Source: Aliivibrio_A sp016764915 (GTDB lineage Bacteria; Pseudomonadota; Gammaproteobacteria; Enterobacterales; Vibrionaceae). From it: a stretch of 64,000 bases of DNA. Position numbers and translations under genes: made by a program. The stretch is from contig OZ245058.1 in the NCBI GenBank assembly GCA_965224595.1, positions 3,113,594-3,177,593 on the forward strand. Direction: 5' to 3'. Numbering within the stretch: position 1 is the first letter of the stretch; every line of letters begins with the position of its first letter. The notes beneath the pieces were generated by a model, which worked only from the letters and a program-made list of their open reading frames with translations, made no database searches and had not been told where the DNA came from. This document shows positions 17,135 to 26,982 of this stretch, in pieces.

Positions 17135-17608
17135 CTACTCTGGCTGCTTGAGTGCTTTCTCTAATCGCATATCAACGTGGGGAATATCATCTTCTAAATA
17201 CATCTCAGAAGTGATGACAAACTGATGCGATTGATAAAAAGCCGTTAAGTATTGTTGTGCACCAATATCGATGGTTTGTTGCGGCCAATGCTGTTCGCAA
17301 TAGCTAAGGATAGTGCGCATTAAGTCGTGACCTAAACCGCCACCTCGTGCCGATCTTTTGGTCGCCACTCGGCCAATACTCACATTGTTGTAAGTGACTC
17401 CTGGCGCTAACAAGCGAGCACAAGCGACTAACTCATCACCTTGATAGCCTAATAGGTGATAGACCCCATCATAGCAATCCTTATCGTCCAATTCTGGATA
17501 AGGACATGTCTGCTCAACCACAAAGACATTCACTCTTAACTGTAAAAGGCTATACAGTTGCTGGGTAGATAATTTATTAAATGGTAGGCAAATCCAGTTC
17601 ATCGTCAT
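17135..17608 (-). CDS. elaA: GNAT-family N-acetyltransferase, ElaA type
   Basis: 157 aa. The ElaA signature is clear: LYSLLQLRVNVFVVEQTCPYPELDDKD. The acetyl-CoA loop is seen in RVATKRSARGGGLGHDLM. Substrate unknown; cytoplasmic. The ATG two codons in (17602) may be the true start by comparison with ElaA relatives. Convergent with ytfB with only about 20 bp between them and no obvious terminator. Confidence 0.87.
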   Translation of the reverse strand: MTMNWICLPFNKLSTQQLYSLLQLRVNVFVVEQTCPYPELDDKDCYDGVYHLLGYQGDELVACARLLAPGVTYNNVSIGRVATKRSARGGGLGHDLMRTILSYCEQHWPQQTIDIGAQQYLTAFYQSHQFVITSEMYLEDDIPHVDMRLEKALKQPE

Positions 17609-17643
17609 CTCTTCTTGATTTTATTTTGTTGATAGCATAAAAG

Positions 17644-17676
17644 AATACCGCAGACAAAGCTGCGGTATTTTTTGTT
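17644..17676 (-). terminator. Terminator between cpdB and elaA
   Basis: Ten-bp stem AATACCGCAG (17644-17653) / CTGCGGTATT (17660-17669), 6-nt loop, with A/T-rich flanks on both sides. Placed to end cpdB transcripts on the minus strand; it could work in both directions. Confidence 0.8.
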
Positions 17677-17702
17677 TTTTAGCGATTAAGCGCTAATGAA
17701 AG

Positions 17703-19682
17703 CTATTTGCTTAGTTCAATTTGGTAAACCGCAAAACCATCTTCATCAGTAGCGACTTTCTTCATTGGGAGCTGACCTTTCTCTTTAATGAAAGAGGCGG
17801 CTTTTTCACTCGGAGAAGTCTCAAAACGGATGTCTAATGGCTGCTCGCTCTTAATTGGAGCAAATGACCAGTTATTATCAGCCGTTGGTTTTACCATGCC
17901 TTTCTCTTTACTGACTCGTGAGATGTAGTTCGCTAGAACAGTACGATTCTCATCTGGCGAGTTGAAAGCGACAAAATCAGATCCTGTGCCTGCAAACTTA
18001 GCACCGTATGCACGGTAGTTATTAGTTGCGATTAAGAAGGTCTGCTCAAGATCAATCGGTTTGCCTTGATAAGTTAAGTTAACCACACGTTGTGAATCAG
18101 GATTAACTGGCTTACAGCTGCCGTCATATTTAGCTGGTTTTGTTACGTCGATTTGGTACTCAACGCCATCCATTACATCGAAGTTATAAGTACGGAAACC
18201 ATCCCAGTTAATTAACTGCTGTGCTTTGGTATTATTCACATCAATTTGATTAAACTGACCTGCAGAACACTCAAGCCACTCTAATACTTCTTTGCCCGTT
18301 ACTTTTAGCGCAACTAAGGTATTTGGGTAGAGGTAGAGATCGGCTGCGTTACGGAAAGTGAGTTGTCCAGCCTCTACTTCAGTGAAGTTTGATGGGTCGT
18401 TTTTACGACCGCCCGCTTTAAACGGCGCAGCGGCAGAAAGAACGGGAAGGCCATCTAAATCAGGATCGCCTTGGATAAAGCGTTCAACGTAGTCTTTCTG
18501 TGCAAGGTTGACGATTTGCACGGTTGGATCGTCTTGTACTAGAGCTAGGTAGCTGTACATGACATCATCCGCTTTACCAATGGGTTGGTTAACGAAATCT
18601 TGTGTCCCTTTATGATCCGCAGCGACGGCTGCAATAATACCCGCATCGGCTTCAGCAAGTGCAGTTTTGGTTTTTCTATCATAGATTGGACGAGCTTCAC
18701 TGCTGCTTGCAGTCACCGTCCAGCCATTGCCCTCTTTTTCAAGCGTCAGGTCCATGATGCCAACATGGCTACCCCAGCGTCCTGCCATAACGGCAGCAAC
18801 ACCATTGATGGTGCCATTTTTGCTATCCACACCAGGAATATTGTCAAATGACTTGCTCGGGAATACCGCGTGAGAGTGACCAAATGCAATTGCATCAATG
18901 CCATCAACGTCCGCTAGGTAATACGTTGAGTTTTCTGCACCTAATCTATGAGGGTCAGATGAGATGCCAGAGTGTGGGATGGCGATGATGACATCAGCAC
19001 CCTCTTTTTTCATCTGCGGGACCAGTTTCTGAGCGGTCTCTTTGATGTCTTTGGCAATGACTTTGCCTTCGAGGTTGTTTTTATCCCACACTAAAATCTG
19101 TGGTGGGACAAAACCGATGTAACCTACTTTTACCGATTGCGGCTTACCATCAGTATCGGTAAAGGTGTGAGTTTTAATAATGTATGGTGTAAACAGATTT
19201 TTACCGGTTTTTGCATCAAATACGTTGGCGTTCACATAAGGGAAGTTTGCACCACTAAGTGTCTTTTCTAAGAACTCTAAACCGTAGTTAAATTCGTGAT
19301 TGCCTAGGTTACCGACTTCATAGTTCAGTTGATTCATCGCTTTATGGACTGGGTGTACTTCGCCCGCTTTTAATCCTTTATCGGCTACGTAGTCACCCAT
19401 TGGGCTGCCTTGGATTAAATCGCCGTTATCAACTAAAACACTATTAGATACTTCTGCTTGTGCCTGTTTTACTAAGGTTGCAGTGCGAGATAAACCAAAT
19501 TTCTTGGTTGGTTTATTTTTGTAATAGTCATAATCCATTACATTCGCGTGAATATCGGTGGTTTCAACAATACGCAGTTTAATGGTATCTGCGAATGTAG
19601 GACCTGATAGTAATAGTAAACCTCCCAGGATAGTGCCAGTTATTGGGCCTACAACTGATAAAGATCTAGCTGACGATTTCAT
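17703..19682 (-). CDS. cpdB: Periplasmic 2',3'-cyclic-nucleotide 2'-phosphodiesterase / 3'-nucleotidase
   Basis: 659 aa. Signal peptide, then a calcineurin-like metallophosphatase domain (RIVETTDIHANVMDYDYY, VDNGDLIQGSPMGDYV, GNLGNHEFNYG, AFGHSHAVFP) and a 5'-nucleotidase C-terminal domain (LATNNYRAYG-type segment). Hydrolyses 2',3'-cyclic nucleotides and 3'-nucleotides in the periplasm for scavenging. The start is set at ATG 19682, because the codons before it (ATG 19694, then GGAGAAAAGT) form its Shine-Dalgarno; the longer form would add four residues. The 297 bp before cysG are AT-rich with no feature I can name. Confidence 0.95.
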   Translation of the reverse strand: MKSSARSLSVVGPITGTILGGLLLLSGPTFADTIKLRIVETTDIHANVMDYDYYKNKPTKKFGLSRTATLVKQAQAEVSNSVLVDNGDLIQGSPMGDYVADKGLKAGEVHPVHKAMNQLNYEVGNLGNHEFNYGLEFLEKTLSGANFPYVNANVFDAKTGKNLFTPYIIKTHTFTDTDGKPQSVKVGYIGFVPPQILVWDKNNLEGKVIAKDIKETAQKLVPQMKKEGADVIIAIPHSGISSDPHRLGAENSTYYLADVDGIDAIAFGHSHAVFPSKSFDNIPGVDSKNGTINGVAAVMAGRWGSHVGIMDLTLEKEGNGWTVTASSSEARPIYDRKTKTALAEADAGIIAAVAADHKGTQDFVNQPIGKADDVMYSYLALVQDDPTVQIVNLAQKDYVERFIQGDPDLDGLPVLSAAAPFKAGGRKNDPSNFTEVEAGQLTFRNAADLYLYPNTLVALKVTGKEVLEWLECSAGQFNQIDVNNTKAQQLINWDGFRTYNFDVMDGVEYQIDVTKPAKYDGSCKPVNPDSQRVVNLTYQGKPIDLEQTFLIATNNYRAYGAKFAGTGSDFVAFNSPDENRTVLANYISRVSKEKGMVKPTADNNWSFAPIKSEQPLDIRFETSPSEKAASFIKEKGQLPMKKVATDEDGFAVYQIELSK

Positions 19683-19979
19683 ACTTTTCTCCATGAATAA
19701 TAAGTCGGTAAAACAAGCTTAAAGTAGCAGAAATTCTGAGAATCATATCGTTATCATCATTTTTTATGTGATCAATAGCCTGAAAGGAAGGTAAGTAGAT
19801 GGTGTAAATATGAAGAGAAGCAAGAAATACAAATTGTTACAGAATTTATATTTTCCTTACAATCTTCAGTATTCACCATTCTTAGCATAAAAAGGAATAA
19901 AAAATATTCTTTTAGAATTTCAAGTAATATTAAAAGCCGTTTATAGTGCTTATAACATTGACTGAATGAGATGGCCGTA

Positions 19980-21407
19980 ATGGATTATTTACCAATTTTT
20001 ACCGATTTAAAAAAACGTCCTTGCTTGGTCGTTGGCGGTGGTGATATTGCGTTACGCAAAGCTAGAATGTTAATCAAAGCTGGGGCGGACGTCAGCTTGA
20101 TCACTGACAATGCCAATTCTGAGTTTTCACAGTTAATTGAGCAGGGCGTGGTAAAACACATTGCTGATCAATTTGAACCAGAGCATTTGAATCCTGTTTT
20201 TTTAGCCATCGCGGCCACCGAGAATCGAGAAATAGACGGACGTGTTTACCAAGCGGCCAATCAGCGTCAAGTACTGGTTAATGTGGTGGATGATCCTAAG
20301 CGTTGCAGTTTTATTATCCCATCAATCGTGGATCGCTCACCCATCATGATCGCTATTTCCTCTTCAGGAAAAGCACCGGTGCTTGCGCGGTTGTTACGTG
20401 AAAAATTAGAAGCAATATTGCCACAGCATTTAGGTCAAATGGCAAATATTGCGGGTGGATTTCGTCAAACGTTAAAAAAGCGCATCCACTCCTTTTCAGA
20501 ACGTCGTCATTTTTGGGAAAAAGCGTTCAATGGTCGCTTTGCTGATCTGGTTGCTGTTGGTAAAGAGAGGTGCGCTGAGCAAGAGTTGCACCATTTAATG
20601 ACGCAACAATCTGCTCAGCAGAGTCAAACTCGTGGCGATGTCGCATTGATTGGAGCAGGCCCTGGGGATCCGGGTCTATTAACCTTACGAGCATTGCAGC
20701 TGATGCAACAAGCCGATGTGGTTCTTTATGACTACTTGGTTTCTGATGAGATCATGGAGCTGGCAAGACGTGACGCACAGCTTGTCTGTGTGGGTAAAAA
20801 AGCAGGTTTTCACAGTGTGCCTCAAGAGACCACCAATCAGTTGCTGGTGAAATACGCACAGCAAGGCAAAAAAGTAGTGCGTATGAAAGGGGGCGATCCC
20901 TTTATGTTTGGCCGTGGTGGCGAAGAGTTAGAGGTGCTGTTTGAGGCCAATATTCCGTTTCAAGTGGTGCCGGGTATTACCGCAGCGGCTGGCGCTACAG
21001 CGTATGCAGGCATCCCGTTAACGCATAGAGATCATGCGCAATCTGCCATTTTTATTACCGGTCATGAGAAGAAAGAGCGTAACACCGTTAATTGGAAAGC
21101 CGCCGCAGTTGGCAATCAAACCTTAGTTATCTATATGGGGCTGATGAAGTCGTCGCATATCCAGCAACAGCTTATCAAACATGGGCGCAGCGCAAACACG
21201 CCAATAGCCATTATTGAGCGCGGCACCCAAGCAACTCAAAAAGTCTTTAAAGGTCAGCTGCATCAGCTGGCGCAGTTAGCAGAAAATGCAGCCTCACCTT
21301 CACTGATCGTGATCGGTGAAGTTGTGACATTATCAGATAAATTACAATGGTTTGGAGAGCATGATGCTCAGCTACAGCGTATGGATGCTGTAGCGAACCT
21401 TGTTTAA
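19980..21407 (+). CDS. cysG: Siroheme synthase CysG (trifunctional)
   Basis: About 475 aa. Makes siroheme from uroporphyrinogen III: the N-terminal NAD-dependent precorrin-2 dehydrogenase/ferrochelatase (PCLVVGGGDIALRKARML) and the C-terminal SAM-dependent methyltransferase (ALIGAGPGDPGLLTLRAL, VRMKGGDPFMFGRGGEE, VVPGITAAAGA). Start chosen at MDYLPIF (19980), which aligns with CysG starts; an ATG nine bases upstream (19971) is also possible. It provides the CysI cofactor and leads the second cys block, nine bases before cysD. Confidence 0.95.
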   Translation: MDYLPIFTDLKKRPCLVVGGGDIALRKARMLIKAGADVSLITDNANSEFSQLIEQGVVKHIADQFEPEHLNPVFLAIAATENREIDGRVYQAANQRQVLVNVVDDPKRCSFIIPSIVDRSPIMIAISSSGKAPVLARLLREKLEAILPQHLGQMANIAGGFRQTLKKRIHSFSERRHFWEKAFNGRFADLVAVGKERCAEQELHHLMTQQSAQQSQTRGDVALIGAGPGDPGLLTLRALQLMQQADVVLYDYLVSDEIMELARRDAQLVCVGKKAGFHSVPQETTNQLLVKYAQQGKKVVRMKGGDPFMFGRGGEELEVLFEANIPFQVVPGITAAAGATAYAGIPLTHRDHAQSAIFITGHEKKERNTVNWKAAAVGNQTLVIYMGLMKSSHIQQQLIKHGRSANTPIAIIERGTQATQKVFKGQLHQLAQLAENAASPSLIVIGEVVTLSDKLQWFGEHDAQLQRMDAVANLV

Positions 21408-21416
21408 GGACGAAGA

Positions 21417-22325
21417 ATGGACCCACAACGCTTAACCCACCTACAGCAACTTGAAGCGGAGAGTATTCATATTATCCGCGAAGTCGCTGCTGAGTTTGAC
21501 AACCCAGTCATGATGTATTCGATTGGTAAAGACTCATCAGTGATGTTGCACTTGGCTCTTAAAGCTTTTTATCCAGGAAAAATCCCCTTTCCACTGCTTC
21601 ACGTTGATACCGACTGGAAGTTTAAAGAGATGATTGAGTTCCGTGATAAAACGGCTAAAAAGTATGGCTTTGACCTTTTGGTACATCAGAACCCAGAAGG
21701 TATAGAGATGGGCATTAATCCGTTTGTTCATGGTTCGTCAAAGCATACTGACATAATGAAAACCCAAGGGTTGAAACAAGCACTGAATCATTATGGATTT
21801 GATGCGGCATTTGGTGGAGCACGTCGCGATGAAGAGAAGTCTAGAGCCAAAGAGCGTATCTACTCATTCCGAGATAAAAACCATACGTGGGACCCTAAGA
21901 GCCAACGACCTGAGCTTTGGAAAACCTATAATGGTCAAGTAAACAAGGGAGAGAGTATTCGTGTTTTTCCTTTGTCTAACTGGACTGAGCTGGATATTTG
22001 GCAATACATTTACCTAGAAAATATTGAAATTGTGCCACTTTATTTAGCAGAAAAACGCCCTGTTGTTGAACGCGATGGCATGTTGATCATGGTGGATGAT
22101 GAGAGGCTGGAGCTGCAAGAGGGCGAAAAGATCGAACATAAAAATGTACGTTTTAGAACGCTCGGATGTTACCCACTGACAGGCGCTGTTGAATCTGAAG
22201 CTAATACACTGCCTGGGATTATTGAAGAGATGTTGGTCGCAACTTCTAGTGAACGCCAAGGTCGAGCGATCGATCATGATCAATCAGGATCAATGGAATT
22301 GAAGAAACGGCAAGGTTATTTCTAG
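21417..22325 (+). CDS. cysD: Sulfate adenylyltransferase subunit 2
   Basis: 302 aa, an ATP-pyrophosphatase-fold subunit that forms APS from sulfate and ATP, driven by the CysN GTPase. PP-loop MMYSIGKDSSVMLHLALKA is intact, with HVDTDWKF and FGGARRDEEKSRAKERIYSFRD. Ends GSMELKKRQGYF as in CysD. AAGGA ribosome site; cysN follows after 10 bp. Confidence 0.97.
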   Translation: MDPQRLTHLQQLEAESIHIIREVAAEFDNPVMMYSIGKDSSVMLHLALKAFYPGKIPFPLLHVDTDWKFKEMIEFRDKTAKKYGFDLLVHQNPEGIEMGINPFVHGSSKHTDIMKTQGLKQALNHYGFDAAFGGARRDEEKSRAKERIYSFRDKNHTWDPKSQRPELWKTYNGQVNKGESIRVFPLSNWTELDIWQYIYLENIEIVPLYLAEKRPVVERDGMLIMVDDERLELQEGEKIEHKNVRFRTLGCYPLTGAVESEANTLPGIIEEMLVATSSERQGRAIDHDQSGSMELKKRQGYF

Positions 22326-22335
22326 GGAGAGATTA

Positions 22336-23769
22336 ATGAACAGCGAAGTAGAACAGCAACTGGCAGAGCTTGGTATTGAGAAATATCTGCAGCAACATCA
22401 ACATAAATCTATGCTGAGGTTTTTAACTTGTGGCTCTGTTGATGATGGAAAAAGTACACTGATTGGACGTTTACTGCATGACTCAAAGCAGATCTATGCC
22501 GATCAATTGGCCGCGGTACACTCCGACAGCCAGCGAGTTGGCACCACCGGTGATCGACCTGACTTGGCGTTATTAGTGGATGGGTTGCAAGCGGAAAGAG
22601 AGCAGGGTATTACGATTGATGTGGCTTATCGCTACTTCTCAACCCAGAAGCGTAAATTTATTATTGCCGATACGCCGGGGCATGAGCAGTATACTCGTAA
22701 CATGGCAACAGGTGCTTCGACTTGTGATGTTGCGATCATTTTGATTGATGCGCGTAAAGGGGTGTTGGATCAGACACGTCGACACTCTTACATTGCTAGT
22801 CTGTTGGGTATTCGTCACTTTGTTGTGGCGATCAATAAGATGGATCTGGTTGATTACTCACAGCAGAGATTTGAAGAGATCAGTGAGCAATATTTGGATT
22901 TCGCTGCCAAATTGAATAACCCAAACCTGAGCATTGAACTGATCCCACTGTCGGCACTTGAAGGCGATAATGTGGTCCACAACAGTGAAAACCTGTTGTG
23001 GTTTACTGGCCAGCCATTGCTTTCAATATTGGAAGACGTGGATGTACATCAGGATAAGACTCAGGGCGATTTTAGATTCCCTGTGCAATACGTTAACCGT
23101 CCTAATTTAGACTTTCGCGGTTTTTCAGGCACCTTGTCATCGGGAATAGTGAAGGTCGGCGATGAAATAAAAGTCCTACCATCGGGGAAAACCTCAAAAG
23201 TGGCCTCTCTTGTTACTTTTGATGGGGAGTTGCAACAAGCTCAAGCTGGTCTGGCAATTACCATCACTTTAGAGGATGAAATTGATATTAGTCGAGGTGA
23301 TCTCTTAGTTGCTGCGGATTCAACATTAATTCCGAGTAACCGCTTCTTAGCCGATATTGTTTGGATGACAGAGAAAGAGCTGCAACCCGGCCGTCAATAC
23401 GACATTAAAGTGGCCAGTAAGAAAACCGTGGGTCAAATTGAAGCGGTGAAACATCAAATTGACATCAACAACCTCAATACCTTTGAAGCTCAAAGCTTGC
23501 CGTTAAACGGTATTGGTTTGTGTGAGGTCTCTCTGACAGAAGCGGTGGCAGTTGACCGTTATGCTAATTGCGCCGATACTGGAGGCTTTATTATTATTGA
23601 TCGCCTCTCTAATGTGACGGTGGGTGCAGGCATGATCAGTGAGGTGTTGGCAGAAAGTGCACCGCAAATCATTGGTGATGTGAGTGCGTTTGAAATTGAA
23701 TTTAATGCGCTGGTTCGTAAGCACTTCCCACACTGGGATGCTAAAGATATCAGTCAATTACTAGGGTAA
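22336..23769 (+). CDS. cysN: Sulfate adenylyltransferase subunit 1 (GTPase)
   Basis: 477 aa, an elongation-factor-like GTPase that couples GTP hydrolysis to APS formation by CysD. Motifs in order: CGSVDDGKSTLIGR (P-loop), GITIDVAYRYF, ADTPGHEQYTRNM, NKMDLVDY, followed by EF-Tu-like beta-barrel domains. It is not fused to CysC, which is a separate gene downstream. Four bases separate it from the SLC13 permease. Confidence 0.97.
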   Translation: MNSEVEQQLAELGIEKYLQQHQHKSMLRFLTCGSVDDGKSTLIGRLLHDSKQIYADQLAAVHSDSQRVGTTGDRPDLALLVDGLQAEREQGITIDVAYRYFSTQKRKFIIADTPGHEQYTRNMATGASTCDVAIILIDARKGVLDQTRRHSYIASLLGIRHFVVAINKMDLVDYSQQRFEEISEQYLDFAAKLNNPNLSIELIPLSALEGDNVVHNSENLLWFTGQPLLSILEDVDVHQDKTQGDFRFPVQYVNRPNLDFRGFSGTLSSGIVKVGDEIKVLPSGKTSKVASLVTFDGELQQAQAGLAITITLEDEIDISRGDLLVAADSTLIPSNRFLADIVWMTEKELQPGRQYDIKVASKKTVGQIEAVKHQIDINNLNTFEAQSLPLNGIGLCEVSLTEAVAVDRYANCADTGGFIIIDRLSNVTVGAGMISEVLAESAPQIIGDVSAFEIEFNALVRKHFPHWDAKDISQLLG

Positions 23770-23773
23770 GTCA

Positions 23774-25501
23774 ATGTCGTGGGATCAAGGATTCGTTCTC
23801 GTTATGTTGATGGTGATAGTGGCTCTGCTTATTGTGAGTCGCTTGAAACCGAGTTTCATATTTGCAGGCGCTGCATTTGTCGCATTTATCTCGGGTTTCA
23901 TTGAGTTAGCAGGGGTTGCTAAAAACTTCACTAACTCATCACTGTTAACGCTGGTGCTGCTGATCCTTGCCTCCTGCGCGTTGGAAAAAACGCGACTGAT
24001 CAGTTGGGTTGGTCGTCAAATTTCAGAAGGCAGTCTTGGTGTGGTTATCACCAAACTTGGTCTCTCTACCGCACTGCTCTCCTCTTTTACCAATAATACA
24101 GCGGTGGTAGTGGCCTTGATCGGTGCGGTAAAACGCAATCAACGTCATGCCCCTTCAAAATTACTGATCCCGCTCTCTTATGCGGCTATTTTAGGCGGTA
24201 CCCTAACTTTAATTGGAACCTCAACCAATTTAATCATCAACAGTTTTGTGGTGGATGCAGGGCTGCCTAGTTTAGGTTTTTTCACGCCAACATTGATTGG
24301 CTTAGCCGTGTTAGTGGGTGGTTTAATTCTGCTAATTCCGATGAGCTATTTGTTGCCTAATTATGATGATAGCTCTCAAGATGATCTTCCTTATTTTCTA
24401 GAAGCGAGAGTTGAAACTGGTTCGCCTCTGGTTGGTAAATCGATCGCTGAAAATAAATTGCGCGCACTACGTAGGCTGTTTCTGGCTGAGATCATTCGCA
24501 ATGGTCAAACGATGGCACCAGTCGAACCTGATACGATATTAGTCGCTGGCGATCGTTTACTGTTTTGTGGCGACGTTGAGAGTGTGGCTACGCTGCAAGA
24601 GATCAATGGATTAAACCTGTTTGGTCAACACCATCTAAATGGTCAAAATTTACTTGAAGTGGTGGTCAGTCAGTCAGGTAGCATTAGAGGGAAAACCATT
24701 AAATCAGCACAATTTCGAGAGCGTTTTGATGCCGTTGTTGTGGCTATTCGTCGAGGGCACGAGCGTTTAGAAGGAGGGCTTGGCAACATAGAACTGTTTG
24801 CGGGTGACACTTTAGTGCTGGTACCGGGTAAAAGTTTTGAAGCCAATAAACAGCAGTTATCAAGAGAGTTTGTACTGGTTAATGATCTTGATTCAAGTGC
24901 GAAACTGGACAGCAAAAAGAGCAGCTTAGTACTGGCAGGTTTTGCTTCGGTGATACTGTTTTCTCTGTTAGAAATTGTGCCGATTATCAAAGGACTGTCG
25001 GTCTATATGTTGCTGCTTCTCGCATTTGGTATTGTCACCATGTCTGAGTTAAGACGGCGTTTCCCCATTGATATTGTGGTGATAGTAGGATCCGCTCTGT
25101 CAGTGGCGCAGTTAATGTTGTCTACGGGTTTATCGTTAAAAGTGGGGCACCTTTTTATTGAGGCTTTCAGTGGATGGGGAGTCTATGGTGCGCTGGTTGC
25201 CGTCTATCTACTGACCTTGGTGCTGACCGAGTTGGTGACCAATAATGCGGCGGCTGCCCTTTCATTTCCAATCGCTTACAGTATTTCATTGGGTTATGGC
25301 GTTGATCCTATGCCGTTTATTATGGCGGTACTGTTTGGTGCGAGCGCGAGTTTTATCTCTCCTTACGGTTATCAAACCAACCTATTGGTTTACAGCGTTG
25401 GTAATTACAAACTGAAAGATTATTTGTGTATAGGTTTGCCAATGTCGCTGGTTTATTCATTACTGGTATTAACCTTAATTCCCTATTTTTTCCCATTTTA
25501 A
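23774..25501 (+). CDS. SLC13/DASS-family permease with RCK_C domains, putative sulfate transporter
   Basis: 575 aa. Two hydrophobic halves, each with a re-entrant SNT-like motif (SSFTNNTAVVVALIG; later LVTNNAAAALSFPIA), flank a cytoplasmic insert of about residues 205-370 that carries two TrkA-C/RCK_C-like repeats (RVETGSPLVGKSIAE; VSQSGSIRGKTIKSAQFRERF). This architecture is typical of bacterial sodium/sulfate carriers. Its location between cysN and cysC in one operon strongly suggests sulfate, or a related oxyanion such as thiosulfate, as substrate; direct proof is lacking. Confidence 0.88.
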   Translation: MSWDQGFVLVMLMVIVALLIVSRLKPSFIFAGAAFVAFISGFIELAGVAKNFTNSSLLTLVLLILASCALEKTRLISWVGRQISEGSLGVVITKLGLSTALLSSFTNNTAVVVALIGAVKRNQRHAPSKLLIPLSYAAILGGTLTLIGTSTNLIINSFVVDAGLPSLGFFTPTLIGLAVLVGGLILLIPMSYLLPNYDDSSQDDLPYFLEARVETGSPLVGKSIAENKLRALRRLFLAEIIRNGQTMAPVEPDTILVAGDRLLFCGDVESVATLQEINGLNLFGQHHLNGQNLLEVVVSQSGSIRGKTIKSAQFRERFDAVVVAIRRGHERLEGGLGNIELFAGDTLVLVPGKSFEANKQQLSREFVLVNDLDSSAKLDSKKSSLVLAGFASVILFSLLEIVPIIKGLSVYMLLLLAFGIVTMSELRRRFPIDIVVIVGSALSVAQLMLSTGLSLKVGHLFIEAFSGWGVYGALVAVYLLTLVLTELVTNNAAAALSFPIAYSISLGYGVDPMPFIMAVLFGASASFISPYGYQTNLLVYSVGNYKLKDYLCIGLPMSLVYSLLVLTLIPYFFPF

Positions 25502-25534
25502 GGGTGCTGTTTGAGCATCGACCAAGGTTCAACT

Positions 25535-26155
25535 ATGACAAACAATACAACTTCAGATCGAGATGAAAATGTGATTTGGCATCAGCATCAAGTGGATAAA
25601 TCCATTCGTGCTGATTTAAAAAAGCAGCGCCCCGCTGTTTTGTGGTTTACCGGATTATCTGGATCAGGAAAATCAACCGTGGCTGGAGCTCTAGAGAGTG
25701 CATTGGTAGAACGTGGTTATCATACCTACTTACTTGATGGTGATAATGTCCGTCATGGTTTATGTCAAGATCTGGGTTTTTCAACACAAGATCGCCGCGA
25801 AAATATTCGCCGCATCGGTGAGTTATCTAAATTGATGGCGGATGCAGGGTTAATTGTATTGAGCGCGTTTATCTCGCCACATCGTGCTGAAAGAGAGTTA
25901 GTTCGCTCTTTGCTTCCGGATAATGAATTTATTGAAGTTTTTGTTAATACTCCGCTTGAAGTGTGTGAGCGTCGCGATCCAAAAGGGTTGTATAAAAAAG
26001 CCAGAGCGGGTGAAATTGCTAATTTTACCGGGATCGATTCAGAGTATGAGACACCTGAAAATCCAGAGATCAATCTACAAGCTGGAAATTTTACTATTGA
26101 ACAATTGGTTCAGCAGTGTTTAGATGCTCTTAAACAACATCAGATTATTGGTTAA
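25535..26155 (+). CDS. cysC: Adenylylsulfate (APS) kinase
   Basis: 206 aa. Phosphorylates APS to PAPS. P-loop TGLSGSGKSTVAGALE, LLDGDNVRHGLCQDLGFS, RRENIRRIGELSKLMADAG, and FVNTPLEVCERRDPKGLYKKAR are all as in CysC. Start at the ATG at 25535 with AAGG upstream; an in-frame TTG at 25511 is less likely. In the cysG-D-N-permease-C-Q block. Confidence 0.96.
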   Translation: MTNNTTSDRDENVIWHQHQVDKSIRADLKKQRPAVLWFTGLSGSGKSTVAGALESALVERGYHTYLLDGDNVRHGLCQDLGFSTQDRRENIRRIGELSKLMADAGLIVLSAFISPHRAERELVRSLLPDNEFIEVFVNTPLEVCERRDPKGLYKKARAGEIANFTGIDSEYETPENPEINLQAGNFTIEQLVQQCLDALKQHQIIG

Positions 26156-26197
26156 TATCTGGTGGTTTAATCAATCACTTTGACGTAAGGAGCAAGA

Positions 26198-26938
26198 ATG
26201 GACGCATTGTTAACTTCAATTCATGAGATTGCACTTGAAGCTGGTAAAGCAATCATGGATAGGTATCATTCTGATGTAAACGTTCAAGAAAAAGCGGATC
26301 ATAGTCCAGTCACGGAAGCGGATTTAGCGGCCAATGCAGTGATCATCCAACAGTTAGAAGCGCTCACTCCTGATATTCCAATTTTATCAGAAGAGTCTGT
26401 TCATACTGCTTGGAATGAAAGACAACACTGGGGACAGTTTTGGTTAGTGGACCCTCTTGATGGCACCAAAGAGTATCTACGTCGTAATGGCGAGTTTACG
26501 GTTAATATTGCTCTGATAGACAACGGCAAGCCGATACTGTCTGTTGTTCATGCCCCTGCTTTAGAGAAAAGTTGGTTAGCAAATGGTAAATCGGCATGGG
26601 TTGTTGCTAAATCAGGTAAAGAGAAGATTCAAGTTCGCCCAGCAACCGTACCGACCGTGGTTGGCAGTCGCTCTCACCCAAGCCCTGACATGGCCGACTA
26701 TCTGGCGGCGTTAGGTGAGCATAAAATGACCTCTGTTGGTTCATCTCTAAAATTCTGTTTAGTGGCGGAAGGTCGAGCTCAGTATTATCCACGTTTAGGC
26801 CCAACTATGATGTGGGATACTGCTGCAGGACAGTGTGTTGCTGAAAGTGCAGGCGCTACAGTCACTAAGCTTGATGGCTCAGAGCTCAATTACCATCGTG
26901 AAGAATTGCTTAACGAGCACTTTTTAGTTTCTGTATAA
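26198..26938 (+). CDS. cysQ: 3'(2'),5'-bisphosphate nucleotidase CysQ
   Basis: 246 aa, IMPase-superfamily enzyme that converts PAP, the by-product of CysH, to AMP. Metal motifs: SPVTEADLAAN, LSEES, VDPLDGTKEYL and MWDTAAGQCVAESAG. The GTKEY variant distinguishes CysQ from the IMPase at the left end of the window. Strong AAGGAG ribosome site; last gene of the cys block, followed by a terminator. Confidence 0.96.
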   Translation: MDALLTSIHEIALEAGKAIMDRYHSDVNVQEKADHSPVTEADLAANAVIIQQLEALTPDIPILSEESVHTAWNERQHWGQFWLVDPLDGTKEYLRRNGEFTVNIALIDNGKPILSVVHAPALEKSWLANGKSAWVVAKSGKEKIQVRPATVPTVVGSRSHPSPDMADYLAALGEHKMTSVGSSLKFCLVAEGRAQYYPRLGPTMMWDTAAGQCVAESAGATVTKLDGSELNYHREELLNEHFLVSV

Positions 26939-26953
26939 CGATAAAATGAACGT

Positions 26954-26982
26954 CAAAAAAACCTCCTACTGGAGGTTTTTTT
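26954..26982. terminator. Bidirectional terminator after cysQ
   Basis: Short GC-rich stem ACCTCC/GGAGGT with a TACT loop, flanked by an A run on the left and a T run on the right. It serves cysQ and the convergent TIGR03899 gene. Confidence 0.88.

Noticed and set aside
19695..19979. CRP or CysB site between cpdB and cysG
   Set aside because: A TGTGATC half-site occurs but lacks the matching TCACA half, and no reliable CysB pattern could be picked out by eye.
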